DNA of 64,000 nucleotides from Ischnura elegans. Taxonomy: Eukaryota; Arthropoda; Insecta; Odonata; Coenagrionidae. Below the pieces are notes generated by a model that was not told where the DNA came from, did not search any database, and saw nothing but the letters and a program-made list of their open reading frames with translations. Below, piece by piece: positions 20,460 to 29,996 of the stretch. The translations under genes were made by a program, and so were the position numbers. The stretch covers positions 55,350,069 through 55,414,068 of the forward strand of contig NC_060254.1 in NCBI RefSeq assembly GCF_921293095.1, read 5' to 3'. Positions within the stretch are counted from its first letter, which is position 1. The number at the start of each line of letters is the position of its first letter.

Positions 20460-20687
20460 TCACAAAAGTGCATGTACATTTTTTTTCCCTCTTATCCCCC
20501 GAGGATCTCTACGCACCTTTTTCTTCGAAACCACATCATCAATGAAGAGTCTTTTCATAGGTGACTTTATAACAGACGTAGAAGCTGAGTGAGCTTCATC
20601 ACTTTGTAAAACAGGCATATTAAGAACTTGAGGCTCCGAGGACGCACGCGAATGTGCGGGTGACGATGGGATCCACTGCACATCTTG
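20460..20687 (-). pseudogene. Truncated C-terminus of proline-rich zinc protein
   Basis: About 75 codons match residues 306-370 of the intact protein at 48,006-49,166 (VQWIPSSPAHSRASSEPQVL, then SVIKSPMKRLFIDDV). The 5' part is replaced at 20,687 by the CRE-array terminus of element A. Confidence 0.8.
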
Positions 20688-20689
20688 CA

Positions 20690-21526
20690 CCAACTTGATG
20701 ACGTCATAAAAAACTCGCTAAATCACGATTGCATTATTCCAAGACGACAGCCGACCGGAAAATGATCAAGGAATCCCTTTCCTGGCGTCTACTTTGTCGA
20801 CCAAAAACCTAAGTACATAAGAATAGTGTAATACGCAACCAAATCTTAATGAAGAGTAGAATGGAGAAAACAAATAAATGTAAGAAACGAAATAAGAGAA
20901 CAGGGAACAATGTAAATGGAAATACACCAACTTTATGACGTCACCAACTTGATGACGTCATTAAAAAAACTCGCTAAATCCCGATTGCATTAGAGCAAAA
21001 ACCTAAGTACATAAGAATAGTGCAATACACGACCAAATTGAAACGGAGAGATGAATGGAGAAAACAAAAACAGGTTACTCACGGTTTACTCTCTCTCATC
21101 GCCATCAACTCTCGCAGGTTGAGTTAGGGCGTTGTCCGGATAGAGTTGATGCAATGGGTTGAAGAAATTTAGGCGCTCACCTTGGAAATTCTCCGAGCTC
21201 CGTGTGGGGAGGAAAGTAAGGGCGTTGTCCGGAAAGACAAGAGGTCCCTACCCCTTTTTCCCCTCACGAATTCTCCTCTAGCGACGCCGGATGTTACTTG
21301 TGTGTATGCTGAGACTCGACTGACACTTTTGCCCGCTCGCTTTCTATGAAGACCCCCCTTTGCCTCGCAGTGCGCATGCGTGGAAATTTTATAACCTGTG
21401 GAAAAAAATGGTGCTGTTCCATGTCCAACCCGGGAGGTAGCACCGAGGACTCGTTATCCCCTATATTTAACGTGGCGGATTCCCCCTCGGAATGAGACAT
21501 TTCCTCGAGGCATATCTCCACCTGAG
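20690..21526. repeat. Left terminal inverted repeat of element A
   Basis: Inverted counterpart of 40,840-41,934, and direct near-identical copy of 14,115-15,060. The outermost roughly 70-90 bp, including the first ETS/YY1 arm, are missing here, so this end is truncated. It contains TGACGTCA sites (20,698 and about 20,937-20,960), a GTGCGCATGCG site of NRF1 type (21,370-21,380) and the GGTGCTGTTCCATGTCCAAC word. With the right repeat it delimits an element of about 21.2 kb. Confidence 0.75.
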
Positions 21527-21634
21527 GGAAAATTGACTGGGGAAGGAATGGTGAGGGATTGGAGAAGGAGCGATAAAGGGAGGTAATAGGTAAAAAGGGA
21601 GAAAATGAAAAGAAAGGGATTTGGCGGGGCAGTC

Positions 21635-22201
21635 CTACTCATTTTCTCCCTCCTCCAGCTCCTCCAGATCCCTCAGCTCCTCCTCTTCATCTTCATCCCC
21701 TCTCTCCTCCTCTTCACTCTCTGGACCATCCGTGTCCGCGATGAACGAGGGAGGTGATGATGATGCACGATCATCCTCGTCTGAGCTTAATTCCACCGTG
21801 CTAGCAATGGAATTAAACTCAGACGAGGACACCGTCTCCTCGCTAAATTGTGACACCGTATCCATTTCATCCTCATGAGTATAGATACTGGCTCCGAGGG
21901 CATTGTCGGGCACATGTAACCGGTAACCCGGACAGTCTCGCGCAGCCCTCCTAATGCAGCGAACAGGACGCTCGCATACATCGCAACGCGGTACTCCCGG
22001 GTTGTACGATGATGATTTGTGCACCGTGTGCGTCATGTACAGTCCTTCCATCTGGACCTGTAGTCTGTGGAAGCACCTCTCACATATCCTAGCCAACCTG
22101 CTGTTGTTGTTGACAAAGATACGCCTCTTCCTCAGGATTCTTGTGTGTATGACCCACACGATGTACCTTAGGCACGCCCAAAGAGGTTCGTTACGGTCCA
22201 T
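21635..22201 (-). CDS. Acidic zinc-binding protein, intact
   Basis: An intact 188-codon gene beginning at an ATG and reading outward toward the left end of element A. Cys pairs are at 40/43 (ICERC), 73/76 (CDVC) and 82/90, enough for one or two zinc sites. The N-terminal region is hydrophobic and basic (RILRKRRI). Residues about 119-129 (FSEETVSSSEF) and the Glu/Asp tail (160-188) are acidic and look like casein kinase 2 substrate or transactivation segments. Homologues recur six more times in the window, and the proline-rich protein of element B shares the Cys layout. Position and domain style recall regulatory or early proteins of small DNA viruses, but no specific family is recognised. An LTR points into it from 31 bp upstream. 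Confidence 0.7.
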   Translation of the reverse strand: MDRNEPLWACLRYIVWVIHTRILRKRRIFVNNNSRLARICERCFHRLQVQMEGLYMTHTVHKSSSYNPGVPRCDVCERPVRCIRRAARDCPGYRLHVPDNALGASIYTHEDEMDTVSQFSEETVSSSEFNSIASTVELSSDEDDRASSSPPSFIADTDGPESEEEERGDEDEEEELRDLEELEEGENE

Positions 22202-22227
22202 TTTTCAGAGTTGACTGAGAATTGTTA

Positions 22228-23185
22228 ATATTGTGACGGAACACGACATCACATATAGGGTAGGAAGGAGATCGAGCAAAGGAATGATCACGCCAGAGAA
22301 ATCATTCTTTAACATATTACACATATATTTTCACCTTCCAAAAAAAACACACAAAAATACCCTGATGATAATGATTACAATGAAACAATATATTTTTACC
22401 TTCCAAAAACACACAAAAAATACCCTGATGATGATGATTACAATGAAACAATATATTTTACTTTCCAAAAACACACAAAAAATACCCTGATGAGAATGAT
22501 ACTACTTTTCTTTCACGAACAGTACTTGAAAATTAAAACTAATTGAATCTTGAATGACAGTGAGAGATTATTGCAAATGAGTTCTTCTTCATAACACGAA
22601 GAAAATATGAGAGCATTTATCGCGCACTTGGGGAACACTTTCACGTAGGATTGGAAAGTTTCACTTTGGGAAAAAAAGGACTGGGGCGTGGTGTGCTTAC
22701 GCTTCCGTTTTTCCGGTGAGGATAACTTGTAGAGGAACTCTGCAAGAACAAACATCTACTTGCGTTTGTTCATTCGTGGCAAGTCCTCTTTTCTTCCGCT
22801 CAAACCGGCGTCGACGTCATCCACTGCCAAAATGGCCCTTTCCCACTTTCCTTCCTATTGTAGGTGTTCTCTCCTCTGCGTCCGCGACCAACTGGGCATG
22901 AATCACCCTGCATTGCTCATTCACAACTCACTGTCTCACTTTTTCTCCCTCTCGTCACCTGGGGACGTTTCCCTATATATCCGTCGTCACCTACCCATAA
23001 TCCCAACCACTTGACGTCGTCTGCACTCGGCACTGGCAGAGCCGACGTAGTGGCCACTATTTGAACTAAGCGAACAACATACACTAAATTTTTTAATGCA
23101 ATGATGAATGAATCAAATATTGCTACAGAACATATTCTTTTATTTTATTTCTTTTTTTTATCCCCTGCTCGAGTCATCACAATAT
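22228..23185 (-). mobile_element. Solo Ty3/gypsy LTR with ATAT target duplication
   Basis: The LTR itself is 22,232-23,181 (950 bp) and is flanked on both sides by ATAT (22,228-22,231 and 23,182-23,185). It begins and ends with TGTGA/TCACA. It is nearly identical to 15,766-16,715. The LTR is oriented on the minus strand, and its downstream edge lies 31 bp from the zinc-protein start codon. A 4-bp ATAT duplication is typical of several insect Ty3/gypsy elements. Confidence 0.85.
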
Positions 23186-24383
23186 AATTACCATTTATAT
23201 AAATCCCCATCTTCTTTCCTTATCATAGGTTGCGGTCTACTTTTGCAAGCGAGAGCCCTTATCTTTTGCTTCACATATAATTAATTTATCATGCTTCACG
23301 GTGGAGTCCACCGCTGCACCCATACCCCTGCAAAGACTAGCGGTTTCTAAGAGGCGTGAGTCCATATCTTTCACACCAAGCTAATTAATTAAACATGCAC
23401 AAAATTGTGAGAAACTGTCTTCAAAGGCCTTATCTATTGCACAGGTTATATTTAATTTTTCATGCTTCAAGTTGGAAACCAACGCGCTACCCACACCCCT
23501 TGAAATATGCAGCGGTTTGTGCGAAACGGAGTCATTATTTTTACCCTCTCCCTAATTAATCATGCACAAATCGTGAGAAACTGCGGCTTTAAAGAAGACG
23601 CTTTTAACGGTTCCCACCAAGACCTGCCACGCCCTTCCTAGGAAGCGTCACCCACCCTCCAACGGTGAAATCTCCCCCAAACCAAAGCAAGCAACGAGGC
23701 TGTGACCTTATTTATTTCCGGACAACACCCTAAATTCTCTCCGCTCACAGAGCTGCGTGAATTTACACGACCAAAGCCCTGGTCTTGTGAAAAAGATGAG
23801 GCGTACCATATCTCACAGAATTACATTAATAACTCAATGCAACAACACAACCATATGCTGAAAATTTTGAAGTTTTCAAAAAAAGAAAGAAAAATGGATT
23901 TAACTCTACTTATGGGCTGGAGTTTAAGGGGAGTGGTATTGCCAAAAAAATAACACACAAGGTATTAATAAAATTAATAAGCATAGTGTATTGTCATAAA
24001 TTCAGGTTACACAAACACATATTCACGTTAAATAATTTTTTGTCCTTAGTTATTTTGTTTTTTTGGTTGAAACATTCGAGGGCGAATAAAGAAAAAAATA
24101 AAAAAATTGTGCTCACCTTCCTCCTCGCAACCTGCACATTCAAGTACTACACTTTCCTCGGCGAACGACACTCAACACTTGAAAGCATCATCAAGAAATG
24201 AAATTAATTTGAAATCAAGTTCGCACCACACATTAAAATAATATCACTTTTTAGCAGAAAAACTGAGCTAACCTATTACTGCTTAAGCTAGGACGCACTT
24301 TGAACTTCATTCACTTTTTCACAAAATAAAAAAAAGGTGACACAGGACAACACAAGACGCGATATTCTTCTTAGGGGAAACAT
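23186..24383. other. Intergenic with a diverged tandem repeat
   Basis: About 23,220-23,430 and 23,440-23,600 are diverged direct repeats (CATGCTTCA.G.TGGA, AGCGGTTT, CATGCACAAA..GTGAGAAACTG). The segment 23,960-24,080 resembles 7,735-7,860 near the capsid relic (shared AGGTTACACA.ACACATAT). No convincing coding sequence was found. Confidence 0.45.
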
Positions 24384-24722
24384 TCACTTCGCATTAACTT
24401 CGGCCGGGGATAGAAGCGACAGCAAGCCAACATCGTTGATCGTCAAGTGAAGCTTCTCAGAAACACCGCCTTGCGCATTTCTGTTATAACTTTCCACGTC
24501 TTCTGAGTCCAGGGCTCTGCAATACTTTGCGGGCAGGAATACTTTCCCCAGGACCTCTCCTCCCGAGTCTGCAATTACTGCAACAAGCGCCTCGCCATAC
24601 TCGGTCTCCATACGCTCTAAGGAGCGCACCACGTAAAGTACTCCCCTCGGCAAAGAATTCTTCCGCACAAAGGGAATGTTCGAACAGTTAGAATTGCTGA
24701 CTTTCTTGAATAGGGCTTCCAT
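24384..24722 (-). CDS. Small KYG/FLP-family protein of element A
   Basis: A 112-codon frame starting MEALFKKV. Central features are LPRGVLYVVRSLERMETEYG, then GKVFLPAKYCRAL and a downstream DVESYN. The same pattern occurs in the 49,883-50,206 gene of element B (GLTYEVEKLSPTITKYG, KIFLPKHFILTL, DIEDFN region), next to the polymerase in both. The short beta-rich pattern would fit an OB-fold single-strand DNA-binding protein, but that is inference. Here it is divergent to the polymerase gene, whereas in B it is co-directional. Confidence 0.6.
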   Translation of the reverse strand: MEALFKKVSNSNCSNIPFVRKNSLPRGVLYVVRSLERMETEYGEALVAVIADSGGEVLGKVFLPAKYCRALDSEDVESYNRNAQGGVSEKLHLTINDVGLLSLLSPAEVNAK

Positions 24723-25335
24723 GTTGCTCGCTCAACTGCTCAACGAAGACTGATTCCCTCCACGCTCCCTCTCGATAGCGTCACCAAGCGGCCAACGCCC
24801 AATCTTCCCACCCCACGCAACGCTCAAGCCAACGGACAACCGCCCCATCCCACTGCAAGCAGCCACTCAAAGACCTTATCACTCCCCACCCCACCACTCC
24901 CCACCCCACGCGCCGCCCAGGCTGATAACTCCCTTCCCCACGCGGAGCTCAGACCAACGGCCAACCTACCCATCCCACTGCTGGCAGAGACGCTGAGACT
25001 TTATCTCCTTCCGCCTTCCCAACTCAAAATAGGCGCTGGGGAAGTTTCCACGTGCGACTCCCTAACGGTCGTTTTAGCAAGCGAGTGAAATACTCGCGGG
25101 TATATTTTAAATTAAAACAAGCTTGCGCCCCTGTGGTTTGAATAATAAATGTGCACGTTGTGTGCACGTTGTGTGTTTTTTTCTGGTACGCAAATTCATC
25201 CCTAAAAAGAGGGCGAGGTGTGCAATTGCCCCAAACAACCATCCATTCGCTACAGCATGCATGCGATATTGTTGCGTGCATATTTTAAAATGAAAAAGAT
25301 ACTCGTGCTTGGAGGATCTCACACCGGTGGCAAAC
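24723..25335. other. Intergenic between divergent genes
   Basis: C-rich repeated words (CCACTCCCCACCCCACG, CCATCCCACTGC) at about 24,840-24,990 suggest a small degenerate tandem repeat. No coding evidence. It could hold the promoter of the leftward small gene. Confidence 0.35.
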
Positions 25336-25825
25336 TCTCCACTTAAAGAAGAGGCGTGGTGGTTTAACGGTCGAGGGGTGGTCAGGGTGTGTCAAGATTC
25401 GAAGGGAACGTGGGATAGGTCTTGAGCAATATTTGAATCCGTTGAGTTTTTTTCCCAGGCGCAGAAACTCACCACTTTGTGAAGAGGCGAGGTGGATTAA
25501 CGGTCTAGGGGCGGTTTTGGTTTTCTCGCATCCGTTTTGTGTTTCCCCAGGGGGCAAACTCACCACTTAAAGAAGAGGCGTGGTGGTTTAACGGTCGAGG
25601 GGTGGTCAGGGCGTGTCAAGATTCGAAGGGAACGCGGGATAGGTCTTGAGCAATATTTGAATCCGTTGAGTTTTTTCCAAGGCGCAGAAACTCACCACTT
25701 TGTGAAGAGGCGAGGTGGATTAACGGTCTAGGGGCGGTTTTGGTTTACTCGCATCCGTTTTGTGTTTCCCCAGGGGGGCAAACTCACCACTTAAAGAAGA
25801 GGCGTGGTGGTTTAACGGATGAGTG
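25336..25825. repeat. Tandem repeat, unit about 224 bp
   Basis: The phrase AAGAGGCGTGGTGGTTTAAC starts at about 25,350, 25,573 and 25,797, giving a period near 224 bp and just over two copies. Within each unit a diverged half-repeat occurs (GAAGAGGCGAGGTGGATTAA), so the unit itself is a doubled motif of about 110 bp. Confidence 0.75.
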
Positions 25826-25908
25826 TGGTATTGGAGACGCGACAGGGCGACTCTTGATTGCTAGTGGCGCATATGCTTATATATTGTGGTATTTAACGAG
25901 GCTTAGGT

Positions 25909-26140
25909 CATTTATTGTCAAACTATTGTGTTGTGCACACGAATCGCTCAGTGTTATTCGAGTTACTGGTTATTAGCGCTGGTGGCATTTATTGTCAAAC
26001 TATTGTGTTGTGCACACGAATCGCTCAGTGTTATTTGAGTTACTGGTTATTAGCGCTGGTGGCATTTATTGTCAAACTATTGTGTTGTGCACACGAATCG
26101 CTCAGTGTTATTTGAGTTACTGGTTATTTGCGCTGTGATT
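25909..26140. repeat. Three tandem copies of a 77-bp unit upstream of PolB
   Basis: CATTTATTGTCAAACTATTG begins at about 25,909, 25,986 and 26,063. The units are nearly identical and end about 50 bp before the polymerase start, so they may act in transcription or be a recent expansion. Confidence 0.8.
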
Positions 26141-26188
26141 TTTCGTGATATTAGTGAAGTGTTGGTGTAAGGAATAATTCTATTCATC

Positions 26189-29100
26189 ATGCAGGTTCTT
26201 TGCAACGTGTGCTTCGTGCATTACGATTCAACTCATGTGATCGGTCATGCGATGACTGAAGTTCACCGCCGCCATTTGATTCATCAGAGTGGTGGAGGAG
26301 GAGCAGGTTCTCCGAGTGTAGTCGAACTCAATTCCGCTGTCTCAGGCCGTTTGAAGACATATTGGATAGTGGGCAGCAGGGAAAGGCGAACAGACCTTAT
26401 ATCATTTTTAAGTGAAATTGAAGATATAGTGGTGTCAAAAGTTATTGGACATCTTGAACAAACGACGCTGAAAATAAATATCCTAGTGCAGGCAAAATTC
26501 TTGAAAGGGGAGGAAACCAAGGATTTTTGGTTCAAAACAAAGAATGAGAAAATTCACGAAGTTGATGATGTGCGTGAGATAGTTCGAATTCATTTCGCCA
26601 AGTTGATGACAGAGAAATCAGAGTTTGAAACTAAGGGCTCAGGTTGGACTCTTCTATAAATATTGGGATGCGAGCTACGGGTAAACAAATATACAGCAAT
26701 AGGTGGTTCGATGTTTGTAAATCTTCCAAATATTATCAAACACAGGAATGCAGTTGTGAATGTGCAAAATAATGACGCCTTCTCTTTTAAATATAGCGTA
26801 TGGGCAAATAATGTACCGATCCATCCAGAGAGAGTCAGCAAATATAACACACATTAATTTAACGCAGGATATATATGGGACTGTGTGAACTACCCAGTCA
26901 GGTTGCAGGAAATTCCACGATTTGAAAAAGTCAATAATATATCAATAAATGTATTTGGTCTAGATGAAGATGATAATGTTTACCCAATGAAAGTAGTAGA
27001 TATAGAACAAGAAGATCACAGAGATTTGCTGTACTTAACAGACACAGATAGAATTCATTACGCTTGGATAAAAAATTTTAGTCGATTGGTCAGTTCCCAA
27101 AAATCAAGAGGTCGATGCAGGCTGCATATTTGCAAAAGATGTTTCTCTAATTTTATTTCAGAAGAAAACCTTGCGAGGCATCGCGTAGACTGTGTCCGAA
27201 ATTCACCAACTAGAATACTACTACCAACTGATAAAGATAAATGGCTCACCTTTAAAAATTTCTCTCATCGTCCTCTCGTTCCGTACGTAGTTTATGCGGA
27301 TTTTGAATGCCTTCTGCCTAAGGTGGCAACATGCGAGCCTTGCTCGGACCATTCGTATACGACGCATAATCAAAGGCATGAAGCGATGTCATTTTGCATT
27401 CACATAGTCTCGAAAACAGGGGAAATGTTCGACCCCATACTGTACCGGGGGCGAGATGCGGTAGCAGTTTTTATAAGAAAATTAAGAGAAATTTCAGAGA
27501 TGGCATCGCGAGTTTACAGTACAAATATCATAATGGAAGACCTGTCAGAGGAGCAAATTCGCTCCTTCATCACAGCTGACCTCTGCCACATTTGTGAAAA
27601 GCCTCTGGATGGTGAGCGAGTTCGAGATCACGACCACCTAACCGGTAAGTACAGGGGTGCGGCCCACAAAGGTTGCAATATAAATTTTCAGCTACCCTCA
27701 TTTCTCCCCGTTTTCATGCATAACATTTCAAACTATGACGCACATTTGATTGTTCCCCACCTAGGAATAGATGGCTGCAGAATCGGAGTCATTCCAAGCA
27801 CAAAAGAAAAATATATATCATTTTCGAAATACATAAATTCCTATTTCAGTTACCGTTTCGTAGACAGTTATAGATTTTTAGATACAAATTTAGCAAAGCT
27901 TGTTGAAAGAATACCAAAAGACAATCTGCGAGAATCCAAGCGTATTTTTGGTGATAAATTCGACCTCATCACGCGAAAGGGAGTATTCCCTTACGAATAT
28001 GTTGATGCCTGGGAAAAGTTGGAAGATAAGCAATTACCTACTCGAGAAAAGTTCTACAGCTCCCTCACCGAAGAAACTGTATCCGAGGAAGACTTTGAAT
28101 TCTCCAAAAAAGTTTGGGAGGACTTTGGTTGTAAAACTCTCGGAGAGTACTCCGATGTTTATTTAAAAACAGACGTTCTTCTTTTGGCTGATGTATTTGA
28201 GTCCTTTCGAAGCGTATGCATGTCAACATACAGGCTCGATCCAGCTTGGTATCTAACTTCACCTGGACTGGCCTTCGATGCGATGCTGCGCCTCACCGGT
28301 GTTCGGTTAGAACTACTCACCGATTATGATATGCTGATGATGATGGAAAGGGGTATAAGAGGAGGAATAAGTCAATGTGTTAAATGCTACAGCGAAGCTA
28401 ATAATAAATATATGGGAGAAGAATACGATGCACAACAGGAGAGCCGCTATATAATGTACGTAGATGCCAATAACCTATATGGGTGGGCAATGAGTGAACC
28501 TTTACCTACTGGGGGATTTCGATGGGTTGAGCCTATGGATGCTAACAGTATTTCAGTGATTCCCGATGATAGTCCGAAAGGATACGTATTTGAAGTCGAC
28601 TTAGAATACCCACAGTGCCTGCACGAATACCACTCCGACCTACCCCTTTGCCCGGAAACGCGAATCCCACCCACCGGAAAATGTCCCAAACTATTGACAA
28701 CCCTTTTGAACAAAGAAAGATATGTCCTGCACTATCGAAATTTAAAATATGCCCTCTCCATGGGTTTAAAATTGAATACTGTGCATCGCGTTATTGAATT
28801 TGACCAATCTGCATGGATGAGACCATACATTACACTCAATTCTGAGATGAGGAAATTGGCAGTTGACCACTTTAGCAAGGATTTTTACAAGAAAATGGTG
28901 AACTCCGTGTTTGGCAAGACGCTAGAATGCGTGAGGAAGAGGCTTTCAATGGACTTGGTTTCAAATGCGAGGAGGCTCAATAAATTAATAGCAAATTCTA
29001 GATTTATAGATCGCACTATCTTTGGTGAAAATCTCGTGGCAGTTCATCGGAGAAAGGCATCCATACTAATGAATAAACCTATTTACATCGGGCAGGCAGT

Positions 29101-29659
29101 ACTAGATATTTCAAAAATACACATGTATAAATACTACTATGACAATCTGAAAGCTAAATATGGTGACAAAATGCAGCTCTGCTACATGGACACAGACTCC
29201 TACATTGTGGAAATAAAAACTGAAGATTTCTTCTCCGATATGCTCACAGATCTCTCCTCCTATGATACTTCAAATTACCCAGTTAACCACCCTTGCCATT
29301 CCCAAACAAATAACAAAGTAGTGGGAAAAATGAAGGACGAAAGCGGTAGTGCGATCATCAATCACTTCGCAGGACTTAGAAGTAAAATGTACTCCTATAA
29401 GTTGATAGGAGGCAGAGTCTCAAAATGGGCAAAGGGAGTAAAGAAAATAACTGTTTCAAATAGTTTAACATTTAATGACTATGTGACTTGTCTGCGAACT
29501 GGAATAGATTCATACAGAATAATGAGCATGATAAGATCAGATTTACATAACATGTGCACCGTTCAAGTCAACAAGATAGCTCTCAGTTCGCGAGATGATA
29601 AGAGACATATCAAAGATGATGGAGTTAATACATTGGCGTGGGGGCATTACCTAATTTGA
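26189..29659 (+). pseudogene. polB: Maverick/adintovirus-type DNA polymerase B (element A)
   Basis: One reading frame of about 1,157 codons is interrupted by two TAA codons (26,657-26,659 and 26,855-26,857). The uninterrupted body is 26,885-29,659 (924 codons). The N-terminus has a CNVC..H zinc-like motif, and another Cys/His cluster (HICKRCF) follows. In the 924-codon body: Exo I D139/E141 (YADFECL), an HNH-like Cys/His insertion (CHICEKPL, RDHDHLTGKYRGAAHKGCN, about 234-264), Exo II (HNISNYDAH, about 279-287), Pol A (YVDANNLYGW, about 524), Pol B (NSVFGK, about 672) and Pol C (YMDTDSY, about 768), all with catalytic residues present. It would copy the element genome by protein priming. Comparison with element B shows Glu at both aligned stop positions. 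Confidence 0.9.
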
Positions 29660-29791
29660 AATAATTTTATAAAAAAAAGACCACTTATCAAATGCGAATG
29701 GTGTTTTCCCGCGAAAAGGGAGACTCAACCCACCAACGATCAAACGTTCTATATTGCGATAGCGTGAATAATGTGAGGATTGTGCTCTCAA

Positions 29792-29801
29792 TATATATAT
29801 A
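29792..29801 (+). promoter_or_regulatory. TATA-like box upstream of the metalloproteinase
   Basis: TATATATATA lies about 195 bp before the metalloproteinase ATG. A TTCAGTGTG initiator-like word at about 29,847 is rather far for a classical pair, so this is tentative. Confidence 0.35.
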
Positions 29802-29996
29802 GCGCGAAGTTCCGAGGTGGAAGTCATTCATTTGGCAGGTCTTGTTCAGTGTGTACAAGAGGCTTCTGCTTCCCCGACTAGTGCAGTGGTGTCACCAAGT
29901 GCCCCTTCCAGCTAGCATTCGGATTCATAGATATTACAATTTGGTCAACCAAATTAGACTTTTCTTTACGATTGTGTAGGTTATTCAGCCTAAGAC

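Larger units (their letters stand above)
17648..20687. repeat. 3-kb segmental repeat, copy 1
   Basis: This block matches 45,221-48,266 in the same orientation at roughly 97% identity by eye. It begins inside the retrotransposon integrase gene (CTACATTCTTTAAAG), so the duplicated piece carries about 65 bp of integrase. It ends inside the proline-rich zinc gene. It contains two tandem SOCS-like ORFs and a conserved 80-codon minus-strand frame at 18,391-18,633. The right edge is cut by the left terminus of element A. Confidence 0.8.

Noticed and set aside
25336..26140. Tandem repeats considered as a CRISPR-like array
   Set aside because: The units are long, contiguous and lack unique spacers, and the genome is animal.
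26658..26857. Possibility that TAA is a sense codon here (alternative genetic code)
   Set aside because: Other genes in the window end normally at TAA, and the aligned element B gene uses ordinary sense codons at these sites; simple nonsense mutation is sufficient.
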